Positions 7,947-13,906 of a stretch of DNA of 64,000 bases are shown here, piece after piece. Location of the stretch: the NCBI GenBank assembly GCA_043803805.1, contig JAZDJP010000104.1, positions 1 through 64,000 on the forward strand, in the 5' to 3' direction. Origin of the DNA: JAZDJP01 sp043803805 (GTDB lineage Bacteria; Planctomycetota; JAZDJP01). The translations under genes and the position numbers were made by a program. Below the pieces are notes generated by a model, which worked only from the letters and a program-made list of their open reading frames with translations, was not told the DNA's origin and made no database searches. Every line of letters begins with the position of its first letter. The first letter of the stretch is position 1.

Positions 7947-8870
7947 ATGAAGATGTTTCAATGGGTTTCCGCGACGGTTCTGGCGATCGTGGTGGCCGGC
8001 GCCGTTCCGGCGGCCGAGCCCGCCCGGACGGTGGACGACGTCCATCCCGGCGTTGTCCGCGGGGCGCTCTCCGGCGCCGCGGTCGGTGATCTGCCCGAGG
8101 GAGTTCTTCTCAAAGCGGAGACCTTCCAGGTCACCGAAAAGGAATTCCAGGCCGAGGTGGAAAAGGCGCAGGAGATTGTCCGGGAGTCCATCCGGAAGAA
8201 CGCCCCGTTTTTCCTCGAACAGATGGTCGAGGACCGTCTGATTCTGGAGGCGGCGAAAAAGAGCGCCGCGGCGCGCAAGGCCGACATCGCCGGCAAATCC
8301 GATCCGGTGATCGTGATGGAATATTTCGAGCCGGTCCTGGCCCAGGTGAAATCCCCCGGGGAGGCGGAACTGAAGGAATTCTACGATAAGAATGTCGCCT
8401 TGTGCGGCGGGGCGTCGTTCGACAAGGTGAAGGAGGATCTGGTCGGATATCTGCTTCAGCAAAAGAAGGAGGCGGCGGCCGCCGTGTACGTGCGATCGCT
8501 GGGACAGCGCACGGCCATCACCGTTTCCGCCGCGTGGCTCAAAATCCAGATCCCGTTGTGCCGGGACAATTCCGTGGACAAGGTCCGGTCCGGCGGGAAG
8601 CCGGCGGTTGTCGGTTTCGGGGGAAAAAGCTGCTGCGGGCCGGACAAGATGGCGCCCGTGCTCGGGGCGATCTCCGAAAAATTCAAGGACGGGGTGTCGG
8701 TGGTGATCATCGAGGCGAAGGGGGAGCCGGTGCTCTCCGGCCGTTACGGCATCCGATCCATCCCGGCGCAGATTTTCTTCGACAAGGCGGGCCGCGAGGT
8801 GTTCCGTCACGAGGGATTGATGTCCGAGGAGGATGTCGTCAAACAGTTCCAGGCGATGGGGGTGAAGTGA
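7947..8870 (+). CDS. Exported thioredoxin-fold protein with SurA-like N-terminal region
   Basis: A 307-residue protein with a signal peptide (residues 1-22, ending PAAEP). The middle (about 50-160) resembles the helical N-domain of SurA/parvulin-type chaperones (VTEKEFQAEVEKAQE; FFLEQMVEDRLILEAA; VKSPGEAELKEFYDKN). The C-terminal 100 residues are a thioredoxin fold with KSCCGPDKMAPVL in place of the usual W-CGPC-K and a RSIPAQIFFDKAGREVFRHEG loop. This tail closely matches the thioredoxin part of the preceding gene. The CCGP arrangement leaves the two Cys adjacent, so it may bind a metal or metalloid rather than act as an oxidoreductase. The ATG at 7947 follows GGGAGG. Confidence 0.68.
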   Translation: MKMFQWVSATVLAIVVAGAVPAAEPARTVDDVHPGVVRGALSGAAVGDLPEGVLLKAETFQVTEKEFQAEVEKAQEIVRESIRKNAPFFLEQMVEDRLILEAAKKSAAARKADIAGKSDPVIVMEYFEPVLAQVKSPGEAELKEFYDKNVALCGGASFDKVKEDLVGYLLQQKKEAAAAVYVRSLGQRTAITVSAAWLKIQIPLCRDNSVDKVRSGGKPAVVGFGGKSCCGPDKMAPVLGAISEKFKDGVSVVIIEAKGEPVLSGRYGIRSIPAQIFFDKAGREVFRHEGLMSEEDVVKQFQAMGVK

Positions 8871-8872
8871 TC

Positions 8873-9571
8873 ATGCAGGAACTCTTCGCGGCGCTCTCGC
8901 GGGCGGTGGAAGGCTCGGCCGTTGTGGCGATCGCCGCATCGGTGGCGTGGGGCGTCTTGAGCATTGTCTTGAGTCCCTGCCACCTGGCGAGCATTCCCTT
9001 GATTGTGGGGTTCATCGGCCGGCAGGGGCGGATGAGCATGGCGCGGGCGTTCGGCGTTTCCTCGATTTTCGCCGGGGGGATTCTCATCACCATCGCCGTC
9101 ATCGGGGCGGTCACCGCCGCCGCCGGCCGGATGATGGGCGACGTCGGCCGGTACGGCAATTATTTCGTGGCGGTGATATTCTTCGTGGTGGGACTTCACC
9201 TGCTGGACGTGATCCCGATGCCGTGGTCCGGCCCCGGGCCGGTGGGCATGAAGCGCAAGGGGATTCTGGCGGCGTTCCTCTTGGGATTGATTTTCGGGAT
9301 TGCTCTGGGGCCCTGCACGTTCGCCTACATGGCTCCCATTCTGGCGGTGACGTTCCGTCTGGCGGCCACAAACCTGATTTACGGCGTCGTGCTTCTGCTT
9401 GCCTACGGTGTGGGGCACTGCGCGGTGATTGTCCTGGCCGGCACGTTCACCGGGGCGGTACAGCGTTACCTGGACTGGAATGAAAACTCCCGAGGGGTGG
9501 GAATACTGAAAAAAACCTGCGGGGTCCTCGTGATCCTGGCCGGGATTTATCTCATTTACGCCGCGCCCTGA
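8873..9571 (+). CDS. ccdA: CcdA-type transmembrane electron carrier
   Basis: A 232-residue inner-membrane protein with six predicted helices. The two conserved Cys of the CcdA/DsbD-beta family are visible in SPCHLASIPLIVGF (helix 1) and LGPCTFAYMAPIL (helix 4). CcdA carries reducing power from cytoplasmic thioredoxin to extracytoplasmic thioredoxin-fold partners. The two exported thioredoxin-like proteins just upstream are the obvious clients. The ATG lies 2 bases after the preceding stop, behind GGGGGTG. It is the last gene of the six-gene arsR2 operon. Confidence 0.85.
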   Translation: MQELFAALSRAVEGSAVVAIAASVAWGVLSIVLSPCHLASIPLIVGFIGRQGRMSMARAFGVSSIFAGGILITIAVIGAVTAAAGRMMGDVGRYGNYFVAVIFFVVGLHLLDVIPMPWSGPGPVGMKRKGILAAFLLGLIFGIALGPCTFAYMAPILAVTFRLAATNLIYGVVLLLAYGVGHCAVIVLAGTFTGAVQRYLDWNENSRGVGILKKTCGVLVILAGIYLIYAAP

Positions 9572-9702
9572 CGATCCCCGGGATGAAATTCCGAATTATT
9601 TTGACCGGCTCGGCCGCGCCTTCGCCAGAGACAGGCATAATCGCCGGAGTTGCGATACCCGTTTGAGCCGGGTCGTCACGGCCTTGGGGGACATGTCGGG
9701 TT

Positions 9703-10164
9703 TCACGCCGCACCCCCTTCCAGCCGGCGGATGTCATCCTGGTCCTGCCCGCTTTTCCGGAGGGATTTCATGCGGATGAGTCCTTCCTTCGACACCACCG
9801 AGAGCCGGCCATGCTCCCAATCCATCGGTCGGCGGCCCTCCCAAATCGTCGCGAGCGCAGGCGTCACCACGACGAGGTCCAACATCAGATGATCCGATGA
9901 GTCCGGATCCGTTTTGGTGAAGCGGCGGATCTCGATGGTTCCTTCGGCGAATCGCATCGGCGCCGCCTCGACCGTGTACCCCCGCGCGGCAGCCACGGCA
10001 ATGGCCGCCGGCAGTGATGCCGGGGGCACCAGAAGATCAATATCCACCGTGGCTCGGGGAAGATCGTACACCGCCAGGGCCAGTCCTCCGCAGAGGGCGT
10101 ACTCCACCCGTCCCGCCTCCAGTTCCGCGACAAGCGATTTCAACTCATCATAAAGATCAAGCAT
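9703..10164 (-). CDS. Nucleotidyltransferase-fold protein (DUF6036/AbiEii-like)
   Basis: A 153-residue minimal nucleotidyltransferase. YALCGGLALAVYDLPRATVDIDLLV carries the GG...(x)...D-x-D pattern of the polymerase-beta superfamily. A later acidic segment, LMLDLVVV, could supply the third carboxylate. Relatives occur as toxins of nucleotidyltransferase toxin-antitoxin systems and as housekeeping proteins of unknown role. No obvious antitoxin sits beside it. The -10 box TATACT (10177-10172 on the minus strand) is only 7 bases from the ATG, so the transcript is probably leaderless. Confidence 0.7.
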   Translation of the reverse strand: MLDLYDELKSLVAELEAGRVEYALCGGLALAVYDLPRATVDIDLLVPPASLPAAIAVAAARGYTVEAAPMRFAEGTIEIRRFTKTDPDSSDHLMLDLVVVTPALATIWEGRRPMDWEHGRLSVVSKEGLIRMKSLRKSGQDQDDIRRLEGGAA

Positions 10165-10171
10165 GGTGACC

Positions 10172-10177
10172 AGTATA
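10172..10177 (-). promoter_or_regulatory. -10 box of a leaderless promoter (nucleotidyltransferase)
   Basis: TATACT on the minus strand, 7 bases before the ATG at 10164. The -35 is weak (CTGCCA at 10195-10200, 17-base spacer). Confidence 0.45.
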
Positions 10178-10309
10178 CCCGATATTTCAGCCGCTGGCAG
10201 TCCTCATTTTGTGTGGTTCCCGCAGTGTTCCGAATTCGGCATTTCACGCGACGGTCTTCCTGTGGTGTTCTGCGAGATACGAGATGCGAGCGACGAGTGA
10301 CGGTAGTAA

Positions 10310-10651
10310 TTATCCCGCCGCCCCGGCCGTCCGTCCGGCGGCGAGGGATTCGTGCATGTCGTTCAGGACTTCCGCGAGGGCCTCGGCGGTTTCGTCCGGG
10401 TGGCTGCGGCGGTAGCGCCAGTTCGTGAAGGGGGTGAGCCGGGAGCGGGCGGCGTCGCCGGCGGTGTCCTTCCGGGCGAGCAGGGCGAAGGATTCCCGGT
10501 CGAACTGGCACCAGAAGACCTCGCCCCGGAGGTGCTCGAGGTAACGCTCGGCGCACCAGCCCCACCAGTGCGTCCGGTTCCATTCCGCCTCGCCGCACTC
10601 ATGGCGGACGGCCTCCTGCTTGCCGCATCGGTAGAGACATTTCTCGGTCAT
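10310..10651 (-). CDS. Small Cys/Trp-rich hypothetical protein
   Basis: A 113-residue protein of unknown function. The N-terminal half is rich in Cys and Trp (MTEKCLYRCGKQEAVRHECG, NRTHWWGWCAERY, EVFWCQFD), which suggests a small metal-binding fold. The C-terminal half is helical (DETAEALAEVLNDMHESLAAG). I accept it as real because a textbook promoter (TTGACG, 16-base spacer, TATAAT) and a CCGGAG box precede the start. An overlapping plus-strand frame at 10352-10696 looks like its shadow. Confidence 0.6.
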   Translation of the reverse strand: MTEKCLYRCGKQEAVRHECGEAEWNRTHWWGWCAERYLEHLRGEVFWCQFDRESFALLARKDTAGDAARSRLTPFTNWRYRRSHPDETAEALAEVLNDMHESLAAGRTAGAAG

Positions 10652-10689
10652 TTTTGGCTCCGGAAGCGTCGGGTGAAAACGACGCGGCG

Positions 10690-10717
10690 ATTATAGGCGG
10701 ACCGGCGGTCGCGTCAA
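10690..10717 (-). promoter_or_regulatory. Promoter for the 10310-10651 gene
   Basis: On the minus strand: -35 TTGACG (10717-10712), 16-base spacer, -10 TATAAT (10695-10690), about 38 bases before the ATG. Confidence 0.65.
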
Positions 10718-10754
10718 TAAAAAATACCATCATTTGCGGATGATTTTTTATTTT

Positions 10755-10770
10755 CCACAATTTGTTGTGG
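10755..10770. repeat. Perfect 6-bp hairpin CCACAA/TTGTGG
   Basis: CCACAA (10755-10760), TTTG loop, TTGTGG (10765-10770). It lies directly after an AT-rich imperfect stem (AATAAAAAAT ... ATTTTTTATT, 10716-10754). Either could terminate transcription, but no gene on either strand ends immediately beside them. Confidence 0.45.
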
Positions 10771-10799
10771 TGGAGCGGGATATGCCTGGGTTGGAGAAG

Positions 10800-10865
10800 T
10801 CAGCGAGTCTGGGAGTCTGGGAGTCCAAGAGTCCCGGAGTCGGGGAAGAAGTCGGCGAGTCGGGC
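10800..10865 (+). repeat. GAGTC 8-bp degenerate tandem repeat
   Basis: Copies of GAGTCTGG/GAGTCCAA-type octamers in imperfect tandem. One of ten such tracts in the window (also 11704, 13605, 16786, 17586, 24657, 27233, 39074, 40898 and 61001). Confidence 0.75.
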
Positions 10866-10971
10866 ATGATGGGACAATGACCGTCATGATGTCATGCGGT
10901 CATGAAGTCATGACGCGAATCGCGGAAACACGAAATAAGAGAGAGTTTGGAAGTACGGATGATTTCGAACG

Positions 10972-11481
10972 TCACTTCTGAGGTGCGACCTTTGGGATGC
11001 CACTGGGTGATTGTTTGATTTTATCTACAGTTTTTTTGTCCAGGGTGAACGTGTCCGTCATCTGGTCAAGATTGTACTCATACTCGACCAATTTGGAGCA
11101 TGTCGTGCTTTCTTTCGCGATCACTTTGACATCCCCACTTTCCGCATTGATCCAAATGGTTTGACATGACGGAAATGCCATATCAGTTTTACTTACTGGC
11201 CAGATTCGCTCGCCCTGTTTGGCGAAGTTCGGAATGTCAAAATCTATTTTGAAACAAGGACCAACATTAAACATGGCGGTCGCAGATACCCCTCCGTCGG
11301 TCTTGGTTACGGATGACATTGCAATCTCTTTGGCTTGCCATTCGTTTATAACCTTGGCTTTTTCTATTTCGTGAAATTGCAAGGTGTGTTTTATCCGAGG
11401 ATGTTGTTGCCGATCCGGTGTTGTACAACCTGATAGAAATGCAGCGGCCAAGGTATAGAGCAATATTGTTCTCATATTCAT
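10972..11481 (-). CDS. Hypothetical lipoprotein
   Basis: A 169-residue lipoprotein. The start at 11481 gives MNMRTILLYTLAAAFLSGC, a proper type II signal with lipobox LSGC, preceded by GGAAGG. An upstream in-frame ATG at 11604 would read through repeat DNA and bury the signal, so I rejected it. The mature part has two Cys pairs (GPCFKIDF ... FPSCQTIW ... STTCSKLV) and a charged C-terminus. No family was recognised. Base composition is lower in GC than the neighbours, suggesting acquisition. Confidence 0.65.
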   Translation of the reverse strand: MNMRTILLYTLAAAFLSGCTTPDRQQHPRIKHTLQFHEIEKAKVINEWQAKEIAMSSVTKTDGGVSATAMFNVGPCFKIDFDIPNFAKQGERIWPVSKTDMAFPSCQTIWINAESGDVKVIAKESTTCSKLVEYEYNLDQMTDTFTLDKKTVDKIKQSPSGIPKVAPQK

Positions 11482-11703
11482 ATCCTTCCGAACGGATACG
11501 TTGATCGTGTCCGGACACCCCCGGAATTTTATGGCGGCACGGGGTGGAATTCCATGAATTTGATGACACTGCGGTGAAATTCCGAATTTTGAATGCCGAA
11601 TCAAATCGGAATCATGACTAATCCGAATTCTGGCTGATCGCTGACCGCTGATTGCTGAATGCTTATCCTGTGGTATTTCTGCGAGATGCGAGTGATGCGC
11701 TTT

Positions 11704-11742
11704 GGACTCGGTGACTCGCTGACTCGCCGACTCTCAAGACTT
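11704..11742 (-). repeat. GACTC 8-bp degenerate tandem repeat
   Basis: Imperfect octamers GACTCGGT-GACTCGCT-GACTCGCC-GACTCTC, the reverse complement of the GAGTC family. It ends 45 bases before priA. Confidence 0.75.
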
Positions 11743-11773
11743 CCTATCCCTTCGCTTCCCGGTCCGCCCCTGC

Positions 11774-11779
11774 TATAAT
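11774..11779 (+). promoter_or_regulatory. -10 box of a leaderless priA promoter
   Basis: A perfect TATAAT, followed by 7 bases and then the priA ATG. The -35 candidate TTCGCT (11751-11756) has a 17-base spacer. There is no room for a ribosome binding site in the predicted transcript. Confidence 0.6.
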
Positions 11780-11786
11780 CCCCTTC

Positions 11787-13883
11787 ATGCCCTACGCCCG
11801 CGTTGCGCTCGACCTGCCTGTCCCGGAGGGCTTCGATTACGAGATCCCGGAGGCTCTTGTCTCCGCCGTGACGGCGGGGGTTCGCGTGCGCGTCCCCTTC
11901 GGTTCGCGGGAACTCGAGGGGGTGTGCCTGGCGACGGCCCCGACGACGGAGATCGCCCGGGTAAAGCCCATCCTGACCGTTCTCCCGGGCGAGCCGGTGT
12001 CGGCGGAGATGCTTGACCTCGCGCGGTTCGCCGCCGGCCGCTTCGTCTGCGGGCCGGGCGAAATTCTGGAGGCCTCCGTCCCGCGGGGGGCGCGCCGGGG
12101 GGTGAAGGGGCGTCCGGCGAAGGACGCGCCGCCGCCGGCCGCGCTGGAGAGGCCGCTTTTGCCCACGCCGGCGCAGGCCGCGGTCATCGCCCGGATTCTT
12201 GATGCCGTCCGGCATGACCGTCATGAAACGTTCCTGCTCCACGGCGTCACGGGGAGCGGCAAGACGGAGGTCTATCTCGCCGTTATCGCGGAGGCGCTCG
12301 CCCGGGGGCGCGCGGCGCTGGCGCTTGTCCCTGAAATTTCGCTCACCCCGCAGACGGTGGGGCGGTTCCGGGCGCGGTTCGGCGACCGGGTGGCGGTCCT
12401 CCACAGCCACCTGGCCGAGGGGGCCCGCGCCGACGCGTGGCGGGCCATCGCCTCCGGTGAGCGGGACGTTGTCGTAGGGGCGCGCTCGGCCGTGTTCGCG
12501 CCGGTGGAGCGCATCGGGGTGATTGTAATTGATGAAGAGCACGACGGCAGTTACAAGCAGGAGTCCTCGCCGCGCTATCACGCCCGCGACATCGCCCTCT
12601 GGCGGGCCGCGCGCCACGCCGCGCCGGTGATCCTGGGGTCGGCGACGCCCTCCCTCGAGAGTTACGCCGCGGCGGTGGAGGAGAAACGATTTGTCCATCT
12701 GGAATTGCCGGAGCGCATCGGGGAGCGGCCATTGCCCCCGGTCGAGGTGATTGACCTCACGAAGGAGCCCTTCAGCGGCCGCGGCCCGTCGCGTCTCTCG
12801 CGGCCGCTCGTGGTGGCGCTGGAGAGGGTGCTCGCCGCGAAAGAACAGGCGATTTTGTTCCTGAACCGCCGGGGCCATTCGACGTACCTGTCCTGCCGCT
12901 CGTGCGGTCATGTGGAGACGTGCGCGGCCTGCTCGGTGACGCTCACGCTCCACAAACAGGAAAAGGCCCTGATTTGTCATTACTGCGGGAAAACCCTCCC
13001 GGCGCCATCCGCCTGTCCCGCGTGCAATTCGGAGAAACTGACGTATTCCGGCATCGGGACGGAACGGGTGGAGGAGGAGATCCGGAAATTGTTCCCGGCG
13101 GCCCGCGTCGCCCGGATGGATCGCGATACCACGCACGGCGCGCACGCCCACGAGGAAATCCTCGAGCGGTTCCGCACGGGCCAGGCGGATATTCTTATCG
13201 GGACCCAGATGATCACCAAGGGGCTCGACTTCCCGAACGTGACGCTGGTGGGCGTTGTCCTCGCGGACACGGCCATCAACCTGCCGGATTTCCGGGCGGG
13301 GGAGAGGACCTTTCAATTGTTGACGCAGGTTGCCGGGCGTTCCGGGCGGAGCGACAAGGGCGGCCGCGTCCTCATCCAGTCCTACACGGCGGACCATCCG
13401 GCCATCCAGTACGCGGCGAGGCATGATTTTCTCGGGTTCGCCCGGGAGGAACTGGCCGTCCGGCGGCAGATGGGCTACCCGCCCTATCGGCACATCGCGC
13501 GGATACTGGTCAGCGGGCGGGACGAGAAAAAGTGCATGGACGCAGCGACGGACATCCGGGCGAAAATCGAATCCGCGGGATTCACGGACGCCTCATCTTC
13601 TCCGATTCCTCGACTCTCAGACTCCCAGACTCCCGGACTCTGCGATTCTCCGATTCCTCGACTCTCAGACTCTCAGACTCGCCGACTCGCTGACTCTCTT
13701 GTGATTCTCGGCCCCGCCGAAGCCCCCCTCGCCCGCCTCAAGGGTAAATACCGCGTCCATCTCCTGCTCAAGGCGGAACGCCGGGAGACGCTCGAGGGGG
13801 CCGTCCGCGTCCTCCGCCCGGCGCTGCGCGCCCGCGGACGGACGCAGGTGACGGTGGATGTGGATCCCCAGGCGCTTCTTTGA
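11787..13883 (+). CDS. priA: Primosomal helicase PriA (replication restart)
   Basis: A 698-residue superfamily 2 DNA helicase that reloads the replisome at stalled forks. Visible features are the N-terminal 3'BD region (MPYARVALDLPVPEGFDYEIP), Walker A GVTGSGKTEVYL near residue 155, the DEEH box (VIVIDEEHDGSYKQ), the zinc-binding Cys cluster (CRSCGHVETCAACSVTL ... CHYCG ... CPACNS), GTQMITKGLDFPNVTLVGV, and QVAGRSGRSDKGG. Residues about 605-635 are not normal PriA. They are an in-frame tract of LSDSQTPG/LCDSPIPR/LSDSQTRR octapeptides encoded by the intergenic GACTC repeat, inserted before the C-terminal domain (VILGPAEAPLARLKGKYRVHLLLK), which remains in frame. Confidence 0.93.
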   Translation: MPYARVALDLPVPEGFDYEIPEALVSAVTAGVRVRVPFGSRELEGVCLATAPTTEIARVKPILTVLPGEPVSAEMLDLARFAAGRFVCGPGEILEASVPRGARRGVKGRPAKDAPPPAALERPLLPTPAQAAVIARILDAVRHDRHETFLLHGVTGSGKTEVYLAVIAEALARGRAALALVPEISLTPQTVGRFRARFGDRVAVLHSHLAEGARADAWRAIASGERDVVVGARSAVFAPVERIGVIVIDEEHDGSYKQESSPRYHARDIALWRAARHAAPVILGSATPSLESYAAAVEEKRFVHLELPERIGERPLPPVEVIDLTKEPFSGRGPSRLSRPLVVALERVLAAKEQAILFLNRRGHSTYLSCRSCGHVETCAACSVTLTLHKQEKALICHYCGKTLPAPSACPACNSEKLTYSGIGTERVEEEIRKLFPAARVARMDRDTTHGAHAHEEILERFRTGQADILIGTQMITKGLDFPNVTLVGVVLADTAINLPDFRAGERTFQLLTQVAGRSGRSDKGGRVLIQSYTADHPAIQYAARHDFLGFAREELAVRRQMGYPPYRHIARILVSGRDEKKCMDAATDIRAKIESAGFTDASSSPIPRLSDSQTPGLCDSPIPRLSDSQTRRLADSLVILGPAEAPLARLKGKYRVHLLLKAERRETLEGAVRVLRPALRARGRTQVTVDVDPQALL
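13605..13702 (-). repeat. GACTC octamer repeat inside priA
   Basis: The same repeat family as in the gaps (GACTCTCA, GACTCCCA, GACTCCCG, CGACTCTC ...), here wholly inside the priA reading frame. An 8-base period read in frame gives an 8-residue peptide period. The frame stays open across it. Confidence 0.8.
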
Positions 13884-13906
13884 CGGAGTATTTTGGAGGA
13901 TATCCC

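Larger units (their letters stand above)
10652..10971. other. Gene-free stretch: promoter, hairpins, GAGTC repeat tract
   Basis: It contains the promoter above, an A/T-rich imperfect stem (10716-10754), a CCACAA-TTTG-TTGTGG hairpin (10755-10770), a GAGTC repeat tract (10800-10865) and repeated TCATGA words (10877-10912). No gene is seen. Confidence 0.6.
11482..11786. other. Gene-free stretch with intergenic repeats and the priA promoter
   Basis: It contains GAATTC/TGAATGCCGAATC words (11570-11610), a CTGATCGCTGACCGCTGATTG tract (11630-11660), a TGCGAGATGCGAGTGATGCG tract (11680-11700), a GACTC octamer tract (11704-11742) and the priA -10 box. Confidence 0.6.

Noticed and set aside
11601..13493. 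630-residue open frame antisense to priA
   Set aside because: Arg/Pro/Gly-rich shadow of a GC-rich gene. The opposite strand has every PriA motif.
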